Positions 8,721 to 16,960 of a stretch of 64,000 nucleotides of DNA are shown in pieces (position 1 is the stretch's first letter; every line of letters begins with the position of its first letter). Origin of the DNA: Bacillota bacterium (GTDB taxonomy: Bacteria; Bacillota; Clostridia; Acetivibrionales; DTU013); assembly GCA_023435305.1 (NCBI GenBank), contig JAEYRV010000029.1:1-64000 (forward strand). The letters are read 5' to 3'. The notes beneath the pieces are model-generated. The model saw only the letters and a program-made list of their open reading frames with translations. It was not told the DNA's origin and made no database searches. Made by a program: the position numbers and the translations under genes.

Positions 8721-9731
8721 CTACTTCTTATTACCTGACAACACCGCTTTTAGCGCATTGTCCATAGCATCAATGATACGATCACACCAGCTGTCGTATT
8801 CCGGGTCTTCCTTCTGAAGCGTTGGATCGCCCAGGATATTGGCGACAGTTTTGTGAACTCCCTGATCAAAACGGGTAGTGGCGGAAAACTCCGGCACAAG
8901 CCTCTTTATCTTCGTATTATCGAAGATCGCGTTGCACGCCTTGTCTCCGATCAGGGAACCCAAATGGTCATTTTGGCTGCATGCCGCCAGGAATTCAGAA
9001 GATACATGCACGGCCTTCAGCTCGACACCAAGCGCATCCGCGACTATCTTATATATCTGGTTCCAGGTGAGCCGTTCATCGGAAGTGATATGGAATGTAT
9101 CGCCTATAGCATGCACATTTCCCATCAGACCGACAAATCCCTTTGCAAAGTCTGTGTTATGCGTCAGTGTCCACAGCGTTGTCCCGTCGCCATGGATTAT
9201 GACCTTTTTCCCCTCGAGCATTCTTTTTGCAACCTGCCAGTTGTCCAGGGGCAGGTACATATCGCCATAGGTGTGACTCGGCCTTACGATTGTCACAGGG
9301 AATCCGTTCTCCCTATGCTGCTTCATAAGATACTCCTCACAGCTGATCTTATTTCTTGAATACTGCCAATATGGGTTCACAAGAGGCGTGCTCTCGGTGA
9401 CTGGATAGCTCAGCGGCGGCTTTTGATATGCCGAGGCAGAGCTGATGAAGATATACTGCTTTGTTTTGCCATTAAACAGTCTATAGTCACGTTCAACATG
9501 GTCCACTGTGAACGCAATAAAATCTGCAACAACATCAAAGCTCATATCTGATATCAATTTGGCCACGTTTTCCTCGTCATTGATATCTCCCTTGATCCAT
9601 CGGACATTGCCGGGCAGCTTGTCATTGCGGCTTCCCCTGTTTAGAAGGTAAAGCTCTCCTCCATTGCGGGCAAACAACTCCGTGATCGCTGTGCTGATTA
9701 TTCCTGTCCCACCAATAAATAAAGCTCTCAT
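8721..9731 (-). CDS. NAD-dependent epimerase/dehydratase (extended SDR)
   Basis: A protein of 336 residues. The Rossmann start RALFIGGTGIISTAI carries the NAD(P)-binding glycine motif. Near residues 97-105 there is SSASAY. The usual extended-SDR active-site Tyr-X3-Lys appears as YSRNK in NPYWQYSRNKISCEEYL, and a typical nucleotide-sugar loop, TIVRPSHTYGD, follows. The substrate is probably a nucleotide sugar or a similar metabolite but cannot be determined. GGAGG lies 6 nt upstream of ATG 9731. The next minus-strand gene upstream starts 741 bp away and encodes an unrelated membrane protein. Confidence 0.85.
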   Translation of the reverse strand: MRALFIGGTGIISTAITELFARNGGELYLLNRGSRNDKLPGNVRWIKGDINDEENVAKLISDMSFDVVADFIAFTVDHVERDYRLFNGKTKQYIFISSASAYQKPPLSYPVTESTPLVNPYWQYSRNKISCEEYLMKQHRENGFPVTIVRPSHTYGDMYLPLDNWQVAKRMLEGKKVIIHGDGTTLWTLTHNTDFAKGFVGLMGNVHAIGDTFHITSDERLTWNQIYKIVADALGVELKAVHVSSEFLAACSQNDHLGSLIGDKACNAIFDNTKIKRLVPEFSATTRFDQGVHKTVANILGDPTLQKEDPEYDSWCDRIIDAMDNALKAVLSGNKK

Positions 9732-9752
9732 ACGAACCTCCGTACCTTATCG

Positions 9753-10472
9753 TTATCTCTGCACATCTTTGTTTACATTATCCGCTGAGCCCGGCATCAC
9801 TGCATCTACATGTACCTCGGAATCCACGATGACATCTGCATATTTAAACGCATCCGATTCCGGCATTTCATATGAGGACGCGCTGTACACAAAGGAGTTG
9901 TATTCGGGCATTTTATAGTCCTGTTCCATTAATCCGTCGGCAACATGCACATCGCCAATACCTTTGGCAGCTGTCCTGTCTGCTTCCTGATTTTTATGCT
10001 GTTCCTTTCTGATCGACGCAGCAGTAACTTTTTGCTTACTGTTATTTTGCTCTGTCGAAGCAGTTTTACTCCTTGATACTGCAGTTGAGGAATGCCTTGT
10101 GTTTACAACAGGAGCTGTGCTTTTGGCACCCGCCTGCACTGATCTATTCTGGCCCTGGGTGACCTGTGTGCCCTGACTGACTTGGGTGCCCTGGGTGACC
10201 TGGCTGTTCTGGCTGACCTGTGTCCCCTGAGTGCCCTGATCTGCCTGGTTCGATTGATCCGGTTGATTCGATTGATTATTCAGAAAGTTATAGTCAGGTT
10301 TCCAGTCATATGTGATCTTCTTGCTGTTCTGATCGTTATAAACATTGGGATTATTGTAGCCGCCGTATCTGCTCCTGTTTTTCGTTGCATCTGCGTCAAG
10401 CGACTCCTTGAACTTTTTGACCAAAGGAACGATTACAAAAATAATAATAATGATAAAAACAATGCCGCCCAA
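9753..10472 (-). CDS. Single-pass membrane protein with Gln/Thr-rich low-complexity region
   Basis: A protein of 239 residues starting at TTG 10472, which has GAGGTG 6 nt upstream. An N-terminal transmembrane helix (about 3-19, very Ile-rich) is followed by a basic segment and a low-complexity stretch (about 65-110) built of short NQ/GTQVS/GTQVT repeats. The rest is polar and probably disordered. No enzymatic domain is recognised. Located 132 bp downstream of the KaiC-like/PPDK-N gene on the same strand, it may belong to the same transcript. The repeat tract is likely to vary in length by slippage. Function unknown. Confidence 0.65.
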   Translation of the reverse strand: MGGIVFIIIIIFVIVPLVKKFKESLDADATKNRSRYGGYNNPNVYNDQNSKKITYDWKPDYNFLNNQSNQPDQSNQADQGTQGTQVSQNSQVTQGTQVSQGTQVTQGQNRSVQAGAKSTAPVVNTRHSSTAVSRSKTASTEQNNSKQKVTAASIRKEQHKNQEADRTAAKGIGDVHVADGLMEQDYKMPEYNSFVYSASSYEMPESDAFKYADVIVDSEVHVDAVMPGSADNVNKDVQR

Positions 10473-10604
10473 TTATATCACCTCAACATAAGTATTCGAC
10501 ATGCAACTGTTTTCTCCTTCAACAGGATTTCGTGATACCTGTGCAGCGAGCGGCAAATTACCCATCGATGGTGCGGCATACATAGGCTTGCTCTGATTCG
10601 CCGG

Positions 10605-13154
10605 CTATCTGCAGATAAACTTCTGGGTCACTATGTCGGAATATATCTCCATGCCGTCAGTCTGAGCTACATGTATTACATTACTGAACTGGCTGCTCTG
10701 AGGCAGAATCGAGCAAAGCAGGTTTTCCTTCATTAGGACATACTCCGGGTTGAAAACCGTATCCTCGCTGCCATCATATATCGCCGCATAAAAAATACCG
10801 CTTTCGACAAGATCCTGAAAGAAATGACAGCCATACGACAGCTCGGGCATAAAGCCCTCTTTTACTGAAGCGACCTCGCATATGATGGACATATTACACA
10901 GTTCAGCAAAGTGGACCGGTACGCCCAGCGACGGTGTAGTGCTTCCCCACCTTCCCGGACCGACGAGCATTATGCCCTTCCCTGCTGTTTCTTTGTTGAG
11001 CATTCCTATCTGCCGGGCTACTGCATATTTCCCCTGCTCATTGAGCTCCATGTATTCCCGGGTCTTGATATAGACCACCATGTCAACCGGCAGGCGGGCA
11101 TTCCCGCCCATGAAGCTTCGCTTTCCTGAGAAAAAGCAATCCGAAGCATCCTTTGGCACAGGCAGTTCCACGGCTTTGCCAAGTCCTCGTGTCTGCAGAG
11201 GCCGGCACTGCAGCAGGTTGATCCTGAAGCTGCCGTCACCAGAGAAATTGACGGTGAACTCTGTATCCACCGGATAATCGTATGCCTGGGACAAACCCGC
11301 CAGCAGATCCCTCATCACTTTGGGGAACTCGGTTTCCTTCAACAAACGCCGGAAGTCAAGTATATAAGGTATCCTGATGTCCTTGTAGCCCAGTTCGGAC
11401 AAACGGGCATAGGTTTGCATATCCGGGCTCGCAAACAGCTCTTTGTCAGTTTTGAGATCAAGGGATAATATCTCGTCCATATCCATTTCGGCCTGGTGAT
11501 TATCTTTAAGAGACAGGACATCCACACCATGCTGGGAATACTTCTTTACATCATCATAATCCATAGGAGGTATCCGCAATGGATCATCCAGGCATACTAT
11601 CCTGACATAATCCGCTGCTGTTCTGTCAACTGCTCTTGTCCCCAATCCAAAAACCAGCCGCAGCATACCTGCATCCATATCCACATTCTTATCCCAGACA
11701 TAAAGATTTGACGAGTTTCCCACACCTGCCGCATGTGGAAAGAAATAGTCCCCGAATTGATCGCCTGAAACCCGCTGCACCAACAATGCCATCTGTTCAT
11801 CCTTGTCCACAAGCTTCCTTTTTAATCTGTACGCAAGGGCATCTTCATCCATCATGCTGGCATAGACCGTCCGCACGGCCTGTTCAAAGGCTTCATACCT
11901 CTCTTCCGGAGTGCCCTGGTTGACACAGAAAACGCTCTCGTACTTTCCTGCGAAGGCATTGCCGAAATTGTCCTCAAGCAGTGAACTGGAACGAACAATG
12001 ATAGGCGACTGGCCGAAGTATTCAAGTATCTGGACAAACTGCTCCCGTATGTCCATGGGGAATTTCCCCTGCAGCAGCTTGGATCTCAGCTCCGAAGCAT
12101 AGTTGTAATAGCCGTCCATGGTTTTTTGCTTTACACGCAGTCTCCACCAGCCATTCTGAACGATATATGTGTAGAAGACATCCGACCCTATGAAAAACGA
12201 ATCATGCGGTTCAATATACCTGTCAAAGTACTCTCCGGCATTCTTCCTTAATATTTTGCGTGCAACAAGCATACCCACACTCTTTCCTCCGATAAAGCCC
12301 GTTCCGATCTCCCTGCTGGCTATCTCCAAAATATCATCAAGGGTAAGATAATCCCGGCTCAACCGAGCCATACCCGTATCATGACCTATCAGCATGCGCA
12401 AAAGCTGCAGCCTTGCTTCCTCCTGCTGCTCATGAGGTGCATCGGTCATATTTGCTGCATTGTTCATTATTGTGTTCCAGTAATCCTGCCGGTTTTCACT
12501 CCTCCGGAGACTGGAAAACAGTACGCATGCCTCAGAGCTTGAGGTTATGCTTACTGCATCCTGCCCTTTGATCAAATGAGGAAAAAACATTGTTGGAGAA
12601 TAGCGCTGCCATACCTTGAGCGGATGGATATACAGACTGCCGTCCGAATGATAAAGGTCAAGCATCAGCTGTGTTGTTTCCCTGATGCCCGCAATTGTGC
12701 TGTTGGTGTGGTTATTCCTAATAAGCGCAAAATATGCTACGGTATCAAGCTCATATAAATATGGGCATGTGACCTTGAAAAAGTTGCCGATCATCAGGTC
12801 GGAATGCCAATATCTAAGCAGCTCTGACAAGCAGTCGAAAACATAGAAAACCTTCCGGCCCTCTTCTCCGATGAGGTTGTGCACTTCTGTCGCGAAGCTC
12901 TCGAACCCTTTTTCCGCATCTATACAGTAGGTCTGGACATCCTGGCTTTCTTCCACTATCCGCTGGTGCTTCCCGAAGCGGATATAGACGATACGCCTCT
13001 TGTCAAGCCTTGCCTGAGCAACAAACTCATCCGCCATTTTCTTATAGCAGCATATATCATCGACCTGCCATACGACATTGTCTCCCAGCCGCAGATGGTC
13101 GATCACCCTGTCAAAGCCGGCAATGCCGGTGCTTATTTTATCATTTATGCTCAT
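10605..13154 (-). CDS. Degenerate RecA/KaiC-like domain fused to PPDK-N (PEP/pyruvate-binding) domain
   Basis: A protein of 849 residues from ATG 13154, which has GGGAGG 5 nt upstream. The open frame runs back to 13328, but its upstream starts lack a site. Residues 1-230 look like a KaiC/RecA-type fold (starts KISTGIAGFDRVIDHL), but the P-loop position reads LGDNVVWQVDDICCYKK, without GKT/S, so ATP binding there is doubtful. A PPDK N-terminal ATP-grasp domain follows at about 285-630 (GGKSVGMLVARK; SPIIVRSSSLLEDNFG). A C-terminal segment has LVGPGRWGSTTPSLGVPV. The phospho-histidine and PEP-utilising domains of PpsA/PPDK are absent. It is probably a nucleotide-dependent regulator or phosphotransferase of unknown substrate. 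Confidence 0.75.
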   Translation of the reverse strand: MSINDKISTGIAGFDRVIDHLRLGDNVVWQVDDICCYKKMADEFVAQARLDKRRIVYIRFGKHQRIVEESQDVQTYCIDAEKGFESFATEVHNLIGEEGRKVFYVFDCLSELLRYWHSDLMIGNFFKVTCPYLYELDTVAYFALIRNNHTNSTIAGIRETTQLMLDLYHSDGSLYIHPLKVWQRYSPTMFFPHLIKGQDAVSITSSSEACVLFSSLRRSENRQDYWNTIMNNAANMTDAPHEQQEEARLQLLRMLIGHDTGMARLSRDYLTLDDILEIASREIGTGFIGGKSVGMLVARKILRKNAGEYFDRYIEPHDSFFIGSDVFYTYIVQNGWWRLRVKQKTMDGYYNYASELRSKLLQGKFPMDIREQFVQILEYFGQSPIIVRSSSLLEDNFGNAFAGKYESVFCVNQGTPEERYEAFEQAVRTVYASMMDEDALAYRLKRKLVDKDEQMALLVQRVSGDQFGDYFFPHAAGVGNSSNLYVWDKNVDMDAGMLRLVFGLGTRAVDRTAADYVRIVCLDDPLRIPPMDYDDVKKYSQHGVDVLSLKDNHQAEMDMDEILSLDLKTDKELFASPDMQTYARLSELGYKDIRIPYILDFRRLLKETEFPKVMRDLLAGLSQAYDYPVDTEFTVNFSGDGSFRINLLQCRPLQTRGLGKAVELPVPKDASDCFFSGKRSFMGGNARLPVDMVVYIKTREYMELNEQGKYAVARQIGMLNKETAGKGIMLVGPGRWGSTTPSLGVPVHFAELCNMSIICEVASVKEGFMPELSYGCHFFQDLVESGIFYAAIYDGSEDTVFNPEYVLMKENLLCSILPQSSQFSNVIHVAQTDGMEIYSDIVTQKFICR

Positions 13155-13169
13155 AAGCGCCTCCCGATA

Positions 13170-13220
13170 TAAAAAATAAGACGCTGCAAAAGGCCGATTA
13201 ATCCAGCACTTTGCAACGTC
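13170..13220 (-). terminator. Terminator-like hairpin just before the KaiC-like/PPDK-N gene
   Basis: On the minus strand GACGTTGCAAAG pairs with CTTTTGCAGCGTC (12 bp with two G-U pairs) and is followed by TTATTTTTTAT and then, within 7 nt, by the ribosome binding site of the gene starting at 13154. No gene upstream on this strand needs a terminator, so the position suggests a transcription attenuator in the 5' leader. No known riboswitch aptamer is recognised in front of it. Confidence 0.5.
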
Positions 13221-13447
13221 GTTGTCGCCCTGATTCATTTTATCACTATAATCTGCATTTTTCAATTCACAATTTATGTTTTTTGCAATTTTGGTTTCTA
13301 TCTCCTGCATTTTGTCCAAAGTTTCCACTTTATTGAAAACAATAGAAGGCGTTATAAAAGAAGATAAAACTGGTGAAAATATACGTATCGTACATATAAG
13401 TACAATTCATCCGGAAATGTTTCACATATATCAGGGAAGGTGATTTT

Positions 13448-13570
13448 ATGGAAAGGTTCAACAACTTTATCAGCATGCTGATCGAATTCCTCATTATTGG
13501 TATCATGTACTTGATAATCCTTCCTATCAGGGTTTTGTACAGCCTGGGCCGGCGATTGGCGTCCAGATGA
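13448..13570 (+). CDS. 40-residue single-pass membrane protein
   Basis: A short gene with GGAAGGTGA 5 nt before ATG 13448, ending at TGA 13570. The product has a short polar start, one long hydrophobic helix (FLIIGIMYLIILPIRVL) and a basic tail ending RRLASR. That architecture is typical of small regulatory or toxin-like membrane peptides. It sits alone between the divergent KaiC-like gene and tadA. No homologue is recalled; the support is the ribosome binding site plus the helix with a positive C-terminus. Confidence 0.55.
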   Translation: MERFNNFISMLIEFLIIGIMYLIILPIRVLYSLGRRLASR

Positions 13571-13658
13571 CATATTGTATAACAAATACAATTGATTGTT
13601 TACCAGCTTTATAGTATAATCAGAGTTGCGCATTTTCTCAAAATTCCGGAGGTCGGAC

Positions 13659-14156
13659 ATGACGCAGGAGAAGGTATCCCGCCCGTTTCAAACACACGAG
13701 CGGTACATGGCCCAGGCATTGAAGGAAGCGGAAAAGGCACGCAAAAAGGGTGAGACACCGGTAGGCGCGGTCGTGGTCAGGGACGGCAGGATAATTGCCC
13801 GGGGCCACAATGAAAAAGAGCTGAGGTGCGACGCCACTCTTCACGCTGAAATATCAGCCATAAAGCGGGCAGGCAAAAAGCTGGGCTCGTGGAGGTTGAC
13901 AGACTGTGACCTGTATGTTACTCTTGAACCCTGCACAATGTGCGCAGGCGCTATCATACAGGCCAGGATCAGGACCCTTTACATAGGGACCTCGGATCTG
14001 AAAGCCGGAGCCGCGGGCTCGGTGATAGACGTGTTCAGGGTGAAAGCCTTCAACCACAGAGTGGACGTAGTATGGGGACTGTTGGAGGATAAATGCTCCG
14101 CGATCCTGACAGACTTTTTTAAAGAACTGCGTGAGAATGATGCCGGGCATGAATGA
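13659..14156 (+). CDS. tadA: tRNA-specific adenosine-34 deaminase
   Basis: A protein of 165 residues. The zinc site has His62 and catalytic Glu64 in TLHAEISAIKRA, plus Cys92 and Cys95 in LEPCTMCAGAII, as in bacterial TadA. It converts A34 to inosine in tRNA-Arg(ACG), required to read CGN codons. The start is ATG 13659, preceded by GGAGG at 6 nt; the open frame extends 33 nt further upstream without a better start. It directly precedes the tRNA-Ser integration hotspot and appears to be the last core gene before the island. Confidence 0.93.
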   Translation: MTQEKVSRPFQTHERYMAQALKEAEKARKKGETPVGAVVVRDGRIIARGHNEKELRCDATLHAEISAIKRAGKKLGSWRLTDCDLYVTLEPCTMCAGAIIQARIRTLYIGTSDLKAGAAGSVIDVFRVKAFNHRVDVVWGLLEDKCSAILTDFFKELRENDAGHE

Positions 14157-14317
14157 AGCCAGGCACAAATGTTAGGCGTTATTGCTGCACGTTATTGCAG
14201 CACGTTATTACAGCGCCAGTATACATTCCCGCTCAAGCAGCAGGATATACACTGTGGAAAAACACTGCAATAGAAACACTGCGGCAGAGATACTGCAGAA
14301 AATCAAATTTAATATAC

Positions 14318-14359
14318 GGAGAGGTATCGAAGAGGTCATAACGGGGCTGACTCGAAATG
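14318..14359 (+). pseudogene. tRNA-Ser 5'-half fragment (integration scar)
   Basis: GGAGAGGTATCGAAGAGGTC and the following bases to the anticodon region (ACTCGAAAT) match the 5' half of the tRNA-Ser at 14521 with one difference in the D arm. After the anticodon the sequence diverges, so no 3' half is present and no tRNA can fold. I read it as a displaced or duplicated 5' half left by an earlier integration event at the same gene. Confidence 0.6.
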
Positions 14360-14520
14360 AGGCAGGCCAAGTGGAAGTCCGCACTCCGCAAACCCTTGTA
14401 AAATCAGGGTTTTCAATGCTCCCGGAGTTCGAATAACCTCAGTTTTTAGGGCTGTTCTATCCGAGTTCTATCCGAGGGCATTGAAAGTTCTATCAAAACG
14501 TGGTATCCTTTTTCTTATTT

Positions 14521-14562
14521 GGAGAGGTATCGAAGTGGTCATAACGGGGCTGACTCGAAATC
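14521..14562 (+). pseudogene. 5' half of a tRNA-Ser(CGA) split by the island
   Basis: Acceptor 5' strand GGAGAGG, D arm and the anticodon-stem start run to ACTCGAAATC, then the sequence becomes island DNA. The matching 3' half, with acceptor strand CCTCTCC and a CCA end, lies at 29956-30012. Joining the two at the shared ten bases restores a complete tRNA with anticodon CGA and a long variable arm. The gene is therefore interrupted here. Confidence 0.8.
14553..14562. other. attL core of the 15.4-kb island
   Basis: ACTCGAAATC, spanning the anticodon loop of the interrupted tRNA-Ser, is repeated at 29956-29965. The core-to-core distance is 15,403 bp. Tyrosine recombinases often use the symmetric anticodon region of tRNA genes as a crossover site. 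Confidence 0.75.
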
Positions 14563-14646
14563 CACTCGGTCAGTTGCTTTGAAAATGCGGGAAACCCTTG
14601 AGTTTCCGTGGGTTTGCGGGATTTTGAAAAATTAGCTTTTTAGCGA

Positions 14647-14670
14647 TTTCTACGGTTTTTCTACACTTTG
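14647..14670 (+). other. Candidate integrase arm-type site, left end
   Basis: TTTCTACGGTTTTTCTAC followed by ACTTTG matches 29785-29808 in 23 of 24 bases and in the same orientation. Two TTTCTAC half-repeats lie inside it. Its placement inside each island end, near the core sites, fits arm-type binding sites of a lambda-type integrase. Confidence 0.5.
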
Positions 14671-14712
14671 CCTTGACTTCTACAAAAGGCTGTGTGTATT
14701 AAAATATAATAT

Positions 14713-14801
14713 GGAGGCGTATCGAAGTGGTCATAACGAGCCTGACTCGAAATCAGGTTGTCCTCACGGGCACGTGAGTTCGAATCTCACCGCCTCCGCC
14801 A
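14713..14801 (+). tRNA. tRNA-Ser (anticodon CGA), carried by the island
   Basis: A complete 89-nt tRNA including encoded CCA. Acceptor GGAGGCG pairs with CGCCTCC. The anticodon stem CCTGA/TCAGG encloses CTCGAAA with anticodon CGA, and a serine-type long variable arm and a GTGAG/CTCAC T stem follow. Its acceptor, anticodon-stem and T-stem sequences differ from the interrupted host gene (GGAGAGG type), so it is not a duplicate of it. It lies inside the att cores and so belongs to the island, where it can replace the tRNA that the island splits. Confidence 0.93.
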
Positions 14802-14953
14802 TGAGCCTGTTTGCGGTCAATGTCCGCAGGCAGGCTCTTCCTTTTCTACGCTCTCTTTTGAGGGCGTTTTTTCTGTTTCTGTAGAAAACAGATATGTCTG
14901 AGCCCTTGCAGTATAAGGCTTTGACCTGTTCTGATCAAACAATCCGTAGAAAA

Positions 14954-16201
14954 TCAATTGGGCGCTCCAAGTCCAGTAGGTTCAGCCACTCGGTTTCTTT
15001 CAAACATCCCGTCCATAACCAAGCCGGATTCGATCTGTGCATGGAAGTCCAGATGAGAGTAAATGTCCGCTGTGGTCGAGAAGGTGCTGTGCCCAAGCCA
15101 TATCTGGATTTGCTTCATCGATATCCCATTTGCAAGCAGTAAGCTGGCGCATGAATGTCTTAAATCGTGAAACCGGATTTTTTTGAGCGCAGCTTTTTCA
15201 AGCATCCAGCTAAAGTGATCCGTTACATAATTAGGGCGCATGAGCTTCCCTGTTTGGTCGAGGCAGATGTAGTCGAGGTAATCCCGGCAGTAAGAGCGTT
15301 TGAATAGCTTTCGGTACATTTCCTGCTTTTCCTTTTCTGCAAGCAGTAGTTTTTCTACCGAGGGCAGTAACGGAAGGGTGCGGAAACTGGATTTGGTTTT
15401 CAGTACATCTTCACCGATTGCTATCGATTTACCATCTACCGTATCTTCAATCACCTTGTGTTTGATGGAGATGGTCTTATGCTCAAGGTTAATTGCATCC
15501 CACTTCAATCCAAGAACTTCGCTTCGACGTAACCCATAGTAAGCTGCCAGCTTCACACAAATCTCCAAGGGATCATCCGATACCGCATCAAACAGTGACA
15601 TCATTTCCTCCGCGGAATAAAACTGAGCTTGATATAAATTCTTCTTTGGTCTGTCTACCCGGTCAGCAGGGTTGCTGCCGATGATCTCCTTTTTCACCGC
15701 ATTCTGCAATGCTCTGCGGAGGACTGCATGATAATGAATGACCGTATTCGGTGTGTGTCCGTCATCAAAAATTGATTGATGGAAGTCTTGGATATGCTGT
15801 GGGGTAACCTCCGACAAGGTGATGTCCAGCTCGGTAAAGTACCGGCTGATTCGACCATCCAGCATGGTTTGATAGCCCTTAAATGTTGTTTTGGCTATCG
15901 TAGGCTTTGCTTGAATGAGCCATTTTTGAAGGTAGTCGGTAAACAGTACCTCCGATTGGGGATTCCGTTTTCCCTCGATCAGTTCTCTGGCACGTTCCTC
16001 AGCTTCCCGGCGCTCCTTTTCTTCCTGCTCCTGTTCATATTCCAAACGGATCTGGTCAAAGGCTTTCTTCGCTTTCCTGTCGCTGGTTCCCGCTACCGGC
16101 AGTCCGGTGGGAATCCATTTGGTTTTTCTTTTGCCGTCTACTTTGATATAAAGGACGGCATAATAAGTATTGTTTTTTTCTTGTAGGCAGCCTGTTATCA
16201 T
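14954..16201 (-). CDS. int: Tyrosine recombinase (phage-type integrase)
   Basis: A protein of 415 residues. The N-terminal arm-binding region (about 1-60) precedes a SAM-like core-binding domain (about 85-175) and the catalytic domain. Catalytic residues are visible: Arg in AAYYGLRRSEVLGLKW, His-X2-Arg in HDLRHSCASLLLANG, and His and Tyr in WLGHSTFSTTADIYSHLDF. It is the Tn916/phage-type integrase that recombines attP with a tRNA attB. The start has AAAGGAGG at 5 nt. It points towards the island-borne tRNA-Ser and attL, and is preceded by the xis-like and mazF-like genes on the same strand, forming an integration/excision operon. Confidence 0.95.
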   Translation of the reverse strand: MITGCLQEKNNTYYAVLYIKVDGKRKTKWIPTGLPVAGTSDRKAKKAFDQIRLEYEQEQEEKERREAEERARELIEGKRNPQSEVLFTDYLQKWLIQAKPTIAKTTFKGYQTMLDGRISRYFTELDITLSEVTPQHIQDFHQSIFDDGHTPNTVIHYHAVLRRALQNAVKKEIIGSNPADRVDRPKKNLYQAQFYSAEEMMSLFDAVSDDPLEICVKLAAYYGLRRSEVLGLKWDAINLEHKTISIKHKVIEDTVDGKSIAIGEDVLKTKSSFRTLPLLPSVEKLLLAEKEKQEMYRKLFKRSYCRDYLDYICLDQTGKLMRPNYVTDHFSWMLEKAALKKIRFHDLRHSCASLLLANGISMKQIQIWLGHSTFSTTADIYSHLDFHAQIESGLVMDGMFERNRVAEPTGLGAPN

Positions 16202-16350
16202 TGTTATCCTCCTTTGAAATAACAGCGTATTTGCCTACCATTGACAACATCACAATACCATAGAAGGCATGGGATAGCTACTGTTTTACGCGGAAGCAAC
16301 CCAACGGATTTTTCTACGGTTTTGGGGTCAATAATAAGCAAAAAGCCATA

Positions 16351-16569
16351 TCAACCAATCTTGATATGGCACATTTCTTCGCTCAGTAAATATTCAATGA
16401 CGCATGCCTTGGGAATCTTATAGGTCCGTCCAATGCGAACACTATGTATCTCTTTTTCAGCAAGCAGTTTATAAGCCAGTTTCCGGCTGATGCCGCCAAG
16501 CATTTCTCGCAATTGATTTACCTCGACTACATCGTGGTATTTTTCAAACATGGTTGTTTTGTTGCTCAT
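16351..16569 (-). CDS. Excisionase-like helix-turn-helix protein
   Basis: A protein of 72 residues starting at ATG 16569, with GGGGGAA 5 nt upstream. The fold is the excisionase/MerR-like winged helix: VVEVNQLREMLGGISRKLAYKLL then IHSVRIGRTYKIPKACVIEYL. Such proteins bind att arms and direct the integrase towards excision, or act as local repressors. It lies 149 bp upstream of int and 13 bp downstream of the MazF-like gene, so the three are probably co-transcribed. Confidence 0.8.
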   Translation of the reverse strand: MSNKTTMFEKYHDVVEVNQLREMLGGISRKLAYKLLAEKEIHSVRIGRTYKIPKACVIEYLLSEEMCHIKIG

Positions 16570-16582
16570 ATAAATTCCCCCT

Positions 16583-16951
16583 TCATAAAAAAAGCGTCGG
16601 AGCCAGTCCGACGCTGATAATAAGTGACTGATTGATTTCTTCCATTTCCTGTTGCCCCAGCCTGCCAACCCATTCCCGAAGCCGTATCCGGTCGATGGTG
16701 CGTATCTGCTCCAGAAGTGCAAATGACTCCCTGGACAGTCTGCCCGCTCCGGCAATGGCCGCATGGGTGGGCAGAGGCTTTTTCGGCTTGCCGGTAATGG
16801 CACAGACGATGGTGGTGGGGCTGTGGCGGTTTCCGATGTCGTTTTGCAGGATAAGTACAGGACGGACGCCCCCTTGCTCGCAGCCCACAACGGGGCTTAA
16901 GTCGGCATAGAAAATATCGCCGCGGCTAATGCCTTGCTTTATCGTGTTCAA
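16583..16951 (-). CDS. MazF/PemK-family toxin-like protein
   Basis: A protein of 122 residues from TTG 16951, which has GGAGG 8 nt upstream; a GTG at 16960 overlaps that site. The start of the fold, ISRGDIFYADLSPVVGCEQGG, and VRPVLILQND are hallmark MazF motifs, followed by TTIVCAITGKPKK. MazF toxins are sequence-specific endoribonucleases held in check by a MazE antitoxin. No MazE-like gene precedes it; the upstream 600 bp are non-coding. It heads the mazF-xis-int operon, where it may stabilise the island or serve as a regulator. Confidence 0.85.
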   Translation of the reverse strand: MNTIKQGISRGDIFYADLSPVVGCEQGGVRPVLILQNDIGNRHSPTTIVCAITGKPKKPLPTHAAIAGAGRLSRESFALLEQIRTIDRIRLREWVGRLGQQEMEEINQSLIISVGLAPTLFL

Positions 16952-16960
16952 ATTTTGCAC

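Noticed and set aside
13155..13328. N-terminal extension of the KaiC-like/PPDK-N protein
   Set aside because: The frame is open, but the GTG at 13328 has no ribosome binding site, the stretch contains the leader hairpin, and ATG 13154 has an ideal site.
14318..14450. An additional intact tRNA gene
   Set aside because: After the anticodon the sequence cannot form a variable arm, T arm or matching acceptor strand.
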